A stretch of 64,000 nucleotides of DNA from Cyathus striatus (GCA_025738555.1 JAOVFP010000016.1:992001-1056000); one strand, 5' to 3'. Numbered from the stretch's first letter, positions 1 to 11,033 are shown. The notes: generated from the letters alone by a model not told the origin. Numbers and translations are program-made.

Positions 1-224
1 TCTGCATCATTGGAAATATCTGATGGTACCAGTGATGCCTGAGATGAATTTCACAAGCCAGTTAAGTTGATTTTCTGTTTTTTGGGTGGGCGACCTCATT
101 GTTTACTCATAGCAATAGACTATTGTTGAGTAGAAGGTGGTGTACTGTATTGTGACAGCAATAGCCTTACCTAAATAACATATCCAATTTCAAGTGAATT
201 GTACAAGCCGTTCCTCATAAACAT

Positions 225-609
225 AGAAATAGGTTTTTTTCCTACCCAAAAATTTGGCCACCCTGTAATAAATTCATTTAAATCTTAAATAAAGTGTCAT
301 TAGCATTATTTAATCGTATAGATCCTTTTCTAAAAGTTTTGTATCTCCAATGTGAGTGGTTGTTGAGCAAAAATTCGATGAAATTTGCATAAGTGTGAAG
401 TTGGTACTGATTTACCATTGTCACATGATATCGTGTGCGAGCAATCAGAGGATAAAACTGTTATTGCTCTGGAGTTAAATATGCTATCAAGAGCTCTGAG
501 AAGTGGTACTGATCGAAAGCTATTTAAGGCCTCTTTCAGTCCCAAAGAAGTCCAAGGCAAAAAAAAATTGTTGATTTTTTTTTGCTGAGTTTGACTGTTG
601 CCAACTGTA
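225..609 (+). repeat. Partial relative of the TIR element at 3,792-5,043
   Basis: Positions 511-607 match the right end of the TIR element further on: both carry a GAAAGCTATTT block, then TCCCAAAGAAGTCCAAGGC, a run of A, GTTGATTTTTTTT, and an end in ..AACTG or ..GACTG followed by TA. The stretch at 225-262 resembles the subterminal CCCAAAAATTTGGCCA sequence of the same element. No matching left terminus is visible, so this is a truncated or internally deleted relative. The short open frames inside are not recognisable proteins. Confidence 0.55.
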
Positions 610-2093
610 GCACTCAGGTTGGCTCACACACATAGCTGAGTTGATCAGCTTACCCATCCAGTCCCAGGGACATGGCTCACCCAGCTAGTATTCCCAAGGT
701 ATTCCTCAACCTGGTAGACTGATGCCTTCAGGTACTGCCAGCACCAGCATTATATTCTCTCCTCACAAACTAACTTATCACTGTATGAATTCTGTGTAAT
801 ATCAATGATATACACTTTCATTGACCCTTCTAAGTGGAGAAATTGAGTGAAGAGTCACCAACAAATTACAATAAATTGCTTGTGAGCATCAACCTGTACT
901 GGTTTTCTGGTTTCTCTACACATTGAAATGGGTAAACACTCAGGTAACTATCTATCTGACAATCCCCATAATATATAATGCTGTTGAGAGAATGGACAGG
1001 GAACATTTTGTACCTACAGCAAAATCTGTCATAAAACTTTAAAGATTGTGAATACTATTAACATACTGCCACTGCTCATGTACAAAAAATTGTGCTTTGA
1101 CATGCTATATCCATTCAGACCATCCATACTCTCTACATGCAGAGAACCAATTCCAATGGTTCCTGTCAATGAGGACTAGCTGCTCAGCTTCATATGGGGT
1201 GTCAGTTCATTGTCTATATGCTGTTTGCCTTTCTTCTTTTCACTTGAATGCAGGATGTTATACCCCTAAAGACCATCAAAAATGAGAAATGTCTTGCCAC
1301 TACACTAACTATACCACAACACCTTTTGCATAGTATACTGATGGTGACATAATGAGTGCAGTATTGTTGATAACACCACATAACTCCACAAGTCTCTTCA
1401 AGGGCAACTTGAAGTTCTTGGACTGTAGCATCTGGACACCAGGCAATGCAGGCCTCAAGAAACTAAATAGAATCAGTACATGTCAAGATGGACAAGTGAC
1501 AAACTCACAGCTGCACCTAATCTGGTTATATATCACCTACAGCTACATTTGGGTGGAATGTTCTCAACTTCACTATCCTTCAATACAATGCCATGATATG
1601 ACATTGCATAGATGGTGCCACTCCTGTTACTGTAAAACAATGAATATTAGCCTTAGAAACACCTTCTGCAGTGTGCACCAATACAGATGACAGCCTGTTT
1701 GACATCTTGAGATATGAAGCAGCAAATTTCAGAAATAAAGGTGCAGGATAGAGTTACAAAAATGCAGCATTGTTGACACTGGGAGTTCCTGAGGAGAGTT
1801 GCTGAGAGTTGGTGCTTGGTGGTGGTTGAAGTGGAGGTGTCCCAGCAGGTTGGTTTGGATCTCAGCAGTACTGATTCAAACAACTCAGCTATGTGTGTGC
1901 ATCAACCTGGGTGCTACATCAATTTGCAATTAGCTGCAATTGCTTTGAGGAGGGACCTACAGTTGTTAGCTAGCATTAGTTGGTGAGTTGGCATTGCTCA
2001 TCAGCTGGTATAACTATTCTAATAGCATTGACAATGTTGATACTAGAAGTTGAGTAGAACTATTGTTGAGAAGTCCTTCATGAATCCATCTAT
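610..2093. other. AT-rich stretch without a recognisable gene
   Basis: The short open frames here (the longest 112 codons at 1,352-1,690) show no recognisable domain. The sequence is CpG-poor like its surroundings and is probably decayed repeat DNA. Nothing else was seen in it. Confidence 0.5.
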
Positions 2094-2098
2094 GTGCC

Positions 2099-2414
2099 TG
2101 TTAGATATTCTGGGTTGCACAGCTTCCTTGACAGCTGTCACTTGTCACCTGTCATACTTGACAGATCTGTGATTGACAGATACTTGATTGACAGATTTGT
2201 GATTGACAGATTGACAGCTGTCAGTTACCTTAGTTATAGGACTTTGGTTAGGACTTTGGTAGACTTACTCAGTATATAAACACTCTGTAACTTGATAGTT
2301 GTAAACAAGTTTCCTCCCCATCTGTGTCTGTGTCAGTGTTTGTGTTTGAGTTCTTGCTTCATTATCACTCTCATTCCTCTCAACCACTCTCTCTATTCTT
2401 TGTTACTTCTGACA
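2099..2414 (+). mobile_element. Solo LTR, copy 1, with 5-bp target duplication
   Basis: This 316-bp unit begins TGTTAGATATTCTGGG, ends ..TTCTGACA (TG..CA termini) and is flanked on both sides by GTGCC (2,094-2,098 and 2,415-2,419), the 5-bp duplication expected of LTR-retrotransposon insertion. It carries a TATATAAA box at 2,273-2,280 and, upstream of it, about six copies of TTGACAG, plausible U3 regulatory repeats. An inverted second copy lies at 5,421-5,739 with a different duplication, so the two are separate insertions. No internal retrotransposon sequence lies beside it, as expected for a solo LTR left by LTR-LTR recombination. Confidence 0.88.
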
Positions 2415-2419
2415 GTGCC

Positions 2420-3110
2420 ATGCTACAATAATCCTGCTCAATGTCAAGATTGATTGTACATTTGCTTCTGGAATACCCTTGGCATAATACTCATAGTAGT
2501 AAAAAATCAAGTCTAACAGATTATTATTACTGCTTTCCTTTGCACATAGTGCTAGTACATCATTGGGAAAAGGTATGTTTTTCTGATACTTTTAGAGCTA
2601 ACAAGTACTCAAATGCAACTTAGAGTTGATGCTGGACTTTAGTAGGGGTAAGCATGCAGTGCTTGGGTATGCACACTCCCCACATTAGCTGGAGAAACTG
2701 CTTTATTCACTGCCATAGAACATGCTGTGCACATGTTCAACCTGCTTCACAAACAATGCTTACCATCTGTTAAAGGGAATATGATATTATACCAGGAAAA
2801 TTGTGTTGTATGCTGTTGCATATCTTGTTATAGTGACATGACAAGACATGATCTTTCATGTAACAGTACAACACATGATGGAAATTTGTAGATTTGAATG
2901 CTATACAGGTATTTTGTCCACAAGGTATTGCTAATTCCTCATGTACTTGTATAGGATGCCAAATGAGGCCATAGGATTTTCTTGAAGTGCTGTAGTGAGT
3001 GGTCATCAAATTATGATTCCTCATAACAAATATTGTTCCTGACCTTCTGCATAGAAACCATGCAGAGCTTGCCTTTGGGGCATAAATTATCCACTTCTAG
3101 TATGCTTGAA
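2420..3110. other. Intergenic AT-rich stretch
   Basis: No recognisable coding sequence. It leads into the promoter of the relic at 3,211. Confidence 0.4.
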
Positions 3111-3114
3111 GACA

Positions 3115-3122
3115 TATAAAAG
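3115..3122 (+). promoter_or_regulatory. TATA box of the RlpA-like relic
   Basis: TATAAAAG lies about 90 bp upstream of the ATG at 3,211, followed by a pyrimidine-rich CTCTTCTTTCTTCTC leader typical of fungal 5' leaders. The promoter looks better preserved than the gene. Confidence 0.5.
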
Positions 3123-3210
3123 CTGCTGAAAAGCAGAGTATTTTTTGTCAGGTTCTCTGCTTTGAGCTCTCTTCTTTCTTCTCTTTAAACCATTTCTCAA
3201 CCTTCTTAAG

Positions 3211-3708
3211 ATGGTCTCCTTTGTTCAAGTATTCATGAAGGCCTCTGTCCTTACCATGACTTTGGCTGGAATTGCTGAAGCTTCTCCTGTTGAGAAGAGG
3301 GGTATAATTGGCAATGTCACTTACTTTCATTGTGAGTTCTTTCATTACAACACAACATTGCTTTATCTCACAGGTTTACTATTAGCTGGCCTCAGTGCTT
3401 GTGGGGTTTATAATTCCAATACCAACTTCATTGCCACTGTTTTGGCCTCCTACTTTGATACCTTCCCATAAGCTATTTGCCCATTTAAAACAATTTAATC
3501 AATCTAAATAGGCTGTAGAGGATATGCTGGTGGAAACCCCAATGCCAACCCCCTTTGTGGTAGGACCCATTCAGGCTAATTGTGCATATCCTTCCATTGC
3601 CTTAATTTCCAATACAATTGCATGTGGACAAGCAGAGCACTGACACATCTTGCATTTCTTGAACAAGTTTCATTGTAAAAATTTGGTTTTAGCCAGTTAC
3701 TTTGCAAA
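3211..3708 (+). pseudogene. Relic of a rare-lipoprotein-A / riboflavin-aldehyde-forming-enzyme-like secreted protein
   Basis: The first exon encodes a signal peptide (MVSFVQVFMKASVLTMTLAG..A) ending at a KR-like processing site, then G-N-V-T-Y-F-H. After an intron (GTGAGT..CACAG, about 3,330-3,373) comes LSACGVYNSNTNFIATVLAS, then YFDTFP, and after a second intron PGYAGGNPNANPLCG. This order matches the double-psi beta-barrel (RlpA/barwin-like) fold of small secreted basidiomycete proteins. The gene is broken. The second intron's donor reads CCCATAAGC instead of CCC-GTAAGC (3,468). One extra C at 3,565-3,568 shifts the frame after C-G-R-T, and the rest is degenerate. The donor change is what CpG to CpA decay would give. 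A copy of the 3' part lies at 12,034-12,121. Confidence 0.7.
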
Positions 3709-3791
3709 TTTTCAATATGAAACTGAAGTCTAGACAGTCAGAGTAAGTAAAGGCTGCTGGCCAAGGCCAGCAGAGAACTATGGTCAGGGTA

Positions 3792-5043
3792 CAGTCAAGG
3801 ACAATTAAAGGCAACAAATTTTATAACTCAGCTGCATGATTTTTTAGGGCAAAACTAACTTGATATTCAGATCCAGCAGCCTCAAATACATTAGAAAAGG
3901 CACTTTATAAGTTTTTCCCACAATATTTCAAGATGGCCAAATTTTTTGGACAAAAAAATGATTTGTGTGCACCCCTTTTGACATCTTTAGGTAAGTCAGT
4001 GACTATCTCTACTGTCAATCTACTGTGATCAATCACTTCCATACCCTCCATTGCCACATTACACACTCCTCAATGCTGCTTCTGATGTTGTACTGCTCTG
4101 TAGAACATGTTCTCCAGTTTGAAACATTTGTTATATTTGTAATAGACATGTTTTAATACAATAATTTATTAAGGACTTACCAAACTTGACTAATTAGATC
4201 ATTCACATGAAAACAGCATTCATCATGGAATAAAGTAATGATCTCTCACTCTTCAGGAAGAAGAGTAGGCTCCATTTGTAATAATTCTGGCCCTATATAT
4301 TGAGTTGCTGGTGCTTGGAATTTCTTCATCATTAGCAAGAAGACTTTATCTCTGTAATAAACCACATCTATGTGCTCATGCTCTTCTATCTCCCAGTTCA
4401 CTTCCAGACTATCTAGTGTAATGGAATCTTCATCCACTGTCTGATCAACTGGGATATCAGAATCAATAATTTGAGCACTTGAAGTTGGCAGACTTATATT
4501 TGATACATTGGAAGGGCTTGGTAATGCCTGAGACAGATCTCCCAGTCTAAACATATTAGGATTATGTCCCTTCAATGGATGACCTTGAGGATGGCCCATT
4601 AAAATGTGTTACATTGTGAACATCCTCTTGCAATACTTGTCATTTTGTGTTTAGTGAGTGTGAAAATCAGCCAGATAGCAAATATAGCATTTGATCTCAC
4701 ATTATTATTCCTGTTTGTCAGCACAGACCATGTACAGATGCAATTTTTGTTTGATTTTTTGCTCAACAGGTGCTCAATAAAATGGCTTAATACATTGGAA
4801 TCATTAATAATACATAAAAAGGACTCTATTGGCACCTTTTTCATGAATAAAACAATTTTTTTTATGGTTGGCCAAATTTTTGGGGTAAAAAAATCAATTT
4901 TCATTTTTAGAAGGAATGACTTGTAGGATTGTTGTAAAAATTATACCAACTGAAAGCTATTTCAAGTGTCTTTCATTCCCAAAGAAGTCCAAGGCCAAAA
5001 AAAATTATTGATTTTTTTTGTTGACTTTGATTGTCCTTGACTG
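3792..5043. mobile_element. Tc1/mariner-type TIR DNA transposon, degenerate
   Basis: The element starts CAGTCAAGGACAATTAAAGG and its right end, read on the other strand, starts CAGTCAAGGACAATCAAAGT. The terminal inverted repeats match at about 26 of the first 28 positions. Both ends are flanked by TA (3,790-3,791 and 5,044-5,045), the target duplication of the Tc1/mariner group. Total length is 1,252 bp. Subterminal GGCCAAATTTTTGG blocks occur near both ends. A broken DDE transposase lies inside on the minus strand. The length and broken frame suggest a non-autonomous decayed copy; exact superfamily is inferred from TIR, TA and the coding remnant. Confidence 0.75.
4196..4599 (-). pseudogene. 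DDE transposase fragment inside the TIR element
   Basis: An open frame of 117 codons runs from 4,599 to a TGA at 4,246-4,248. Reading through it gives E-I-I-T-L-F-H-D-E-C-C-F-H-V-N-D. The H-D-E-x-x-F-H-x-N-D core is the second catalytic-Asp region of transposase-like proteins common in basidiomycete genomes. The TGA is where an Arg would fit, so CGA to TGA by CpG decay is a plausible cause. No complete DDE triad or N-terminal DNA-binding domain is visible. Confidence 0.6.
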
Positions 5044-5420
5044 TAGGTGTATGTAGAATGTAAACTATAACTAATTAAATATAATAAAACATGTTGGAGA
5101 AGTGAGCACATATGGTGGTGTAACATGAAACTGATAGTGGCACACTTAAGAATAATTAAGTGACTCACTATGAGATGTATACTACAAGTACTATAAAGGT
5201 GAAATTAAGCTTAACACCTAAACAAAGAAATATAAGTGCAAGTCAGTTGAAGACTGTTCAACCTGTGGCATCCTAAAGTGTAAAAGGAAAACCATTAGTG
5301 AAGAGGTGAGTCATTTGCAAATATATTGATGATAAAGAACTCAGAAATGAGTTCTGAACATGTTTTGAGGGCATTGGAGGACAAGTTGTGATGAAAAAGA
5401 GGTTCCAGGATGGTGGAAAG

Positions 5421-5739
5421 TGTCAGAAGTAACAAAGAATAGAGGAGGTGGTTGAGAGCAAAGAGGAGGATAAGAGTGTAAAGCTCAGACACAAACACAG
5501 ACACAGACACAAAATGGGGAGGAAACTTGTTTTTGCAACTACCAAGTTACAGAGTGTTTATATACTGAGTGTGTCTACCAAAGTCCCAACCAAGGTCCAT
5601 GTAACTAAGGTAACAAACAGCTGTCAATCTGTCAATCACATATCTGTCAATCAAGGATCTGTCAATCACAGAACTGTCAAGTATGACAGGTGACAAGTGA
5701 CAGCTGTCAAAGAAGCTGTGCAACCCAGAATATCTAACA
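5421..5739 (-). mobile_element. Solo LTR, copy 2, inverted, with its own 5-bp target duplication
   Basis: On the plus strand this 319-bp unit begins TGTCAGAAGTAACAAAG and ends ..ATATCTAACA: the reverse complement of the LTR at 2,099-2,414. It is flanked by GAAAG on both sides (5,416-5,420 and 5,740-5,744). The TATA box is at 5,557-5,564 (minus) and the TTGACAG array is present as CTGTCAA repeats at about 5,620-5,720. Differences from copy 1 are substitutions and small indels, so both are old. Confidence 0.88.
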
Positions 5740-5744
5740 GAAAG

Positions 5745-6848
5745 GTTGATACTGATATGAAGAGATCAAATACAAAAGGAATCATAAATATAATCTGTAG
5801 TTGAGTGGGGGTAAAATTCACTGGCTCTAAAGTAGGTAGATACAGGCTTTTTATAAGAAAAGAGGCTGAGTAAGCTACTTAGTGAGAGATAGTTCTACCA
5901 CATAAATATGGAGAGGTCAGGCTGTAAGATAGACATAAGTTGGTGAGAAAAATAGGGCAGCAGTTCAAGTTGAAAATAAATGTTTAGAGATTTGGGAATG
6001 GGGAGACTCAGTTATTGAGTGAGTATGAAGTTAGTGAGTTGTCAGGGTTTCTTGTACTGTTTTAGTATTGGTTCAACAATCGTGTGTTCTATGTGCATAA
6101 TTGGAGTGTTTGGCAGTGGTTAACAGTGAGGGTATGAAAAGAAGCAGTGAAGAGAGAGAAGAAAGAGACATGTAACACATAAACTGTAGTTTGATGTGTC
6201 AATTGCAAAACATGACAGTCATGTGACTTCATTGCTGTACTTCAAGAATTGTTGATTTTTGTAGAGCAGGCATTTTTTCCTGCTCTACAGTACTGAGGGG
6301 ATAACTCAGTAGAAAGAGAAAAGGAATAAGAGTTATAATCAAGGTGACATACAATTAAAGTCTGGAGGAAATGATATGAAAGGTGGAGTAAGGGACTGGG
6401 AGTCTGGAGGTGGGCAGTACAGGATATGACATTACTGTAAGAAGCTGCTACCTGATAACATATGGAAATGGCATACCACCAGAGGTTTGGTCACATCATC
6501 TGCTTGATTCAACTCTGAATTACTTCAGATAAGAGCTACTGGAAGTTCCATTCTGGTGTTGTCCATTGTGTAAGACACATACCTGGAAATTAAGTGTAGT
6601 TATTTTGAAATACAAAGTGGTCTCTTTGGATTTCTTCTGGCTAGCTCATGTGACTATGACATCTGGGTATCTTCAGTCATTCTTACAGGAATATATTCTC
6701 ATAAAAATAAACCTTATATCATACATATTTTGACAATATTTTTCTGTTGAAACCCATACAATAATTACATCAATTCCAATTTTTGAAGGTACAGAGTGTA
6801 AATGTGTAATATTAAACTATTCTTGTAGCAAATGTCCCCAATACTTAT
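5745..6848. other. AT-rich stretch without a gene; contains one strong hairpin
   Basis: No recognisable reading frame. The only clear structure is the hairpin at 6,261-6,288, listed separately. Confidence 0.5.
6261..6288. other. Perfect 10-bp stem hairpin
   Basis: GTAGAGCAGG, eight bases (CATTTTTT), then CCTGCTCTAC: a perfect 10-bp inverted repeat in a region without genes. It could be a miniature-transposon end or the remains of a palindromic element. No tRNA-like fold could be built around it. Confidence 0.6.
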
Positions 6849-9800
6849 TTACTTTAACTTTATAACTTTCCTTAATAATGTCTTTACTATGTTTTTCTTT
6901 GTACTTCCTTTAAATAATTTTTCATCATTATCAGTATTTAGAGAAATGACTACCACTTTGCCTGAGGAAGTACCAATGAAAACTCTGTTGTTATTTATTA
7001 ATACTGTGCTTGAACCTGATGGCCTGAATGAAGGAGGAAGCCAGAACAACCTCAAACCTGCTATTATAATCCAGTTACCTATAACCAAGTAGATATCAAG
7101 ATCATCTGATTTGGCAAAAGTATCAATCACTGTGAATGTTGAGAGTGAAAATGCTTGTGCATTATTGACAATGATGTATCTTTGATTAATATTGAAACCA
7201 ATACAGCTTATTACATTAGAAAACTTCAACATTTTTAAGCAGGTACCATATTTAACATTCCCCACTCTGACTGTGCAGTCAAATGAGCCAGAAACAATGG
7301 TGGTCCCATCCTGTGAGATGGCAACTGAGCTAACCCAGCTTGAATGGCCTTGAAGCTCTTGAATAAGTTTTCCATTATGAGAATTCCACACTCTGACTGT
7401 CCTGTCATATGAACCAGAAACAATGGTCATCCCATCCTGTGAGATGGTAACTGAGGTGACCTGGCCTGAATGGCCTTGAAGCTCATTGATAAGTTTTCCA
7501 CTATGGGAATTCCACACTCTGACAGTCTTGTCACCTGAGCCAGAAACAATAGTAGCCCCATTCTGTGAGATGGCAACTGAGCTGACCCAGCTTGAATGAC
7601 CTTGAAGCTCATTGATAAGTTTTCCACTATGGGAATTCCACACTCTAACTGTCCTGTCACCTGAGCCAGAAACAATAGTAGTCCCATTCTGTGAGATGGC
7701 AACTGAGCTGACCCAGCTTGAATGACCTTGAAGCTCATTGATAAGTTTTCCACTATGAGAATTCCACACTTTGACTATTCTGTCTTCTGAGCCAGAAACA
7801 ATGGTGGTCCCATCCTGTGAGATGGCAACTGACCTGACTGAGCATGAATGGCTTTGAAGCTCATTGATAAGTTTTCCACTATGGGAGTTCTGCACTCTGA
7901 CTGTGGTGTCTTCTGAGCCAGAAACAATGGTGGTTCCATCCTGTGAGATGGCAACTGACATAACCTGACTTGAATGGCCTTGTAGCTCATTGATAAGTTT
8001 TCCACTGTGGGAATTCCACACTCTGACAGTCTTGTCACCTGAGCCAGAAACAATGGTGGTCTCATCCTGTGAGATGGCAACTGACCTAACTGGGCTTGAA
8101 TGGCCTTGAAACTCATTGATAAGTTTTCCACTATGGGAATTCCACACTCTGACTGTCCTGTCATATGAGCCAGAAACAATAATGGTCCCATCCTGTGAGA
8201 TGGCAACTGACCTGACTGAGCTTGAATGGCCTTGAAGCACATTGATAAGTTTTCCACTATGGGAATTCTGCACTCTGACTGTGGTGTCTTCTGAGCCAGA
8301 AACAATAGTGGTCCCATCCTGTGAGATGGCAACTGAGCTGACTAAGTCTGAATGGCCTTGAAGCTCATTGATAAGTTTTCCACTATGGGAATTCCACACT
8401 CTGACTGTGGTGTCATATGAACCAGAAACAATAGTAGTCCCATTCTGTGAGATGGCAACTGAGCTGACCCGGCTTGAATGGCCTTGAAGCTCATTGATAA
8501 GTTTTCCACTATGGGAATTCCACACTCTGACTGTCTTGTCATGTGAGCCAGAAACAATGGTGGTTCCATCCTCAGAGATGGCAACTGAGCTCACTGAACT
8601 TGTATGGCCTTGAAGCTCATTGATAAGTTTTCCACTATGGGAATTCCACACTCTGACTGTCCTGTCATCTGAGCCAGATATTATATACCTTCCATCATAT
8701 GAAATTGTCACAGAATTTACATATCTGGAATGACCTTTTAATTCATTTAGAAATTCACCTGTTTTAGTGTTCCATATTCTTATCATGTTGTCTCTAGATC
8801 CTGACACAATTTTATTATCATTTGAAGTTATAGCAACTGATGTAATATAATCAGAGTGACCTTCCAGTACTTGTAAACATGGATCCCAGTACTTGTTGTA
8901 TCCTTGAATAACTTTTACTGTCTTTAACTGATATTCATAAGTCTTGTACAACAGAGTTTCTTGTGGAGTAAATAAAAGTGCAGTCTGATAAATTTGCAAT
9001 GCATATAACTTAATCAAATCAAAGCTCTGGAGAATAAATCTCTCTGCATCATTTAACAGTTCCATACATTCAGATGGAAATATATTCTAATTGTTTCTTA
9101 GCATACTAATGTTGATAAAGTATAAATTAATCTCACCAGGAAATTCCTCCACAATCTTACACCTTCAAGTGCTCTTGAGAGTTGACCACGTAGTGATATT
9201 ACTTCAAGCCACTGTAGTAGATACTCAAATATAAAAGTTGTAGCTAGGTGGGATAGCTCTTCATTAATTTCAGATTCTGCTAGATGAAAAATCCAATATG
9301 TACTAGCATACACAATTGCATCACTTATAGCATGAGTAATAGACATTTCACTGTTTGCAATTGACATATCCATGACATTACAAATATTCACCTTCAGGCT
9401 CTTTTTCAATAAATTTATGCAGTTAATTGTAATTAATGCATGGCTCTTTTTGGCATTAATATGGAACCTTATATCTTGGCACCTCTCTTTATTTTTAAGA
9501 AAATCATGAAATGATAAATGAAAGGCATATACAGATAATTTGGAATCAGGTGGTGGTACTAACAAGACAGACTTCAAGTCTAGAAGCATGTCATAAATGT
9601 CTTTATCTCTGTGGCTTAAACTCTGAATTTCCAATATTGCTTGATATGTCAATTGTTTGAAACTTAAAATGATAACACTTATCACTGCCTGAAATAAGTC
9701 ATATCCCCAATACTGAGATTTTGCCCCTAGTAACAGAATATTCATATACATATTGTCAAGAGACTTATGTCTATTCCTGTTATCAGATCTAGCATATTTG

Positions 9801-10908
9801 TTTTCCAAAATGAATTTCAGCTTTCTTTCAACCTCATGTGGCCCACGCACATTCTGTATGAATTTAATTGCTGTACTTGCAGCAATGAATAGTCCAGAAC
9901 ACATTTCAATAAGTTTATTTTGATCATTATCTTCAAGCCACATCTTTTCACCAGGAATTTTATCAGTCTCTTCTTTAATGTATAGTCTAATATCAGCATT
10001 TACTTTTGAGTGCTCAATATTGTGTAATATAAATGAACTGGTTAATGATTTCACTATTCTGGCTTCAAAAAGATATTCAAGTGATGCCTCTGGGCGACTG
10101 GTGATGAAGAATTTAATAGGAAAATTGAAACTGCTAAGATTTTCAGCTAATATCATCACTATGTTTGATTCCATCTCCTGTTGACATTCATCTAGTGCAT
10201 CAAGAACAACTACTGGTATAATACCATTTATATCTTTTTTTACTTTCATAATTGGGTCTAAAATCAATCTCTGCAGCTGAATCAAAAGTGATGATCTGAC
10301 AATTGAATCATTTTGTGCTACTCTCTTCATGATTTCATCCTGTAGTTGTGGAATTTGCTTCCCCAATTGATAGGCCAGTGTTTTAATTACATTTGGAACT
10401 TCACTCCTATCTTTGTAATCCCTAGAGAAGAAGAAAGATGCACCATTCTTGTGGTATTTCCTTGCAACACTGTGTGCAACAGTAGATTTTCCAGTTCCAG
10501 CCAAACCAGATAGCCAGAAGATAGATGCTACTTCATTTGAAGCAATCCAGTTATCAATTTCATGTAAAAGATCAACTCGAGTACCATGAGTACACCCAGT
10601 GGCTCCTTCTCTCTCTGCAGAATCATAGGCAGCACCAAAGATTGGATTCAACTTCTCAGCTAGAATATCCTTTGTTTCAGAAGTTGTTTGGTTAATATTT
10701 AATATGTTATGAGCAGTGTTGATTGTTGCATTATCACTTATATGAAGAGGTCCCATGGTCCCAGTAAATGACTGAGGTCCTGTATTGTGTATTTGTGTAT
10801 TTTGCTTTTGCTGTGTGTAATTCAGAGATTCAGTATCACATTCTTTTAGACTAGACTTACAATTGTAGCAGACAGGTTAGGCACATATGGCAATGTGAGA
10901 TTCTCCAT
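6849..10908 (-). CDS. NACHT-WD40 STAND (NLR-like) protein, HET-D/HET-E type
   Basis: Predicted signal-transducing NTPase whose WD40 array would sense a ligand and whose NACHT domain would oligomerise, as known for HET-E/HET-D incompatibility proteins. Join: exon 1 10,908-10,861, exon 2 10,771-9,137, exon 3 9,086-6,849; introns GTAAGT..CTCAG and GTGAG..ATTAG keep the frame, giving 1,306 aa. The first exon encodes 16 residues; the linker reads S-F-T-G-T-M-G-P-L-H-I-S-D-N-A, common ahead of NACHT in agaricomycetes. The P-loop GLAGTGKST is at about 105-113, Walker B is VVVLDALDEC and a sensor-like FFITSRPE follows. Thirteen 42-residue WD40 repeats span about 634-1,179, then a degenerate blade. 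No N-terminal effector domain is evident. The frame is intact despite lying in CpG-depleted, transposon-rich DNA, which argues for selection or recent activity. Confidence 0.9.
7230..8867 (-). repeat. Thirteen tandem 126-bp WD40 repeats with high internal conservation
   Basis: Thirteen in-frame 126-bp units, each encoding a 42-residue WD40 blade of the form L-Q-G-H-S-x-x-V-x-S-V-A-I-S then G-S-x-D-x-T-V-R-V-x-N. Most of each unit is identical between copies, while a few positions vary strongly: the two residues after GHS, the residue after V, and the residues around the D in GS-x-D-x. This is the pattern of HET-E/HET-D repertoires, where those positions line one face of the propeller. Confidence 0.9.
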
Positions 10909-11021
10909 GATGCTAGAGGAATGAGATTCATGATTGTCATTGTGCCTGAGTGATTGAGACATTAGCAGTGGCTTGTGCGTTGTGTAAAATGGGGGAAGCA
11001 TCATACTATGTGATGATACAG

Positions 11022-11033
11022 ATATATATATAT
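11022..11033 (-). promoter_or_regulatory. TA-rich promoter element of the STAND gene
   Basis: An alternating TA run about 115-125 bp upstream of the STAND ATG could serve as its TATA element. It sits exactly at the boundary between CpG-depleted and CpG-normal DNA, so the promoter lies on the junction. Confidence 0.4.

Larger units (their letters stand above)
1..11030. other. CpG-depleted AT-rich block (left)
   Basis: Read directly, this block has only scattered CG dinucleotides, often none in several hundred bases, while the DNA right of about 11,035 has them at ordinary frequency. The change is abrupt, just after a run of alternating TA at 11,022-11,033. The block holds two solo LTRs, a TIR element, gene relics and one intact STAND gene. 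CpG loss is the expected outcome of 5-methylcytosine deamination or a RIP-like process in repeat-rich fungal DNA; the mechanism is inferred. Confidence 0.8.

Noticed and set aside
2099..5739. A single large inverted-repeat transposon bounded by the two LTR copies
   Set aside because: Each LTR has TG..CA ends and its own, different 5-bp flanking duplication, so they are two separate insertions.
7235..8584. Additional minus-strand open frames of 60-185 codons
   Set aside because: They are out-of-frame shadows of the WD40 repeats, kept open by the 126-bp repetition.
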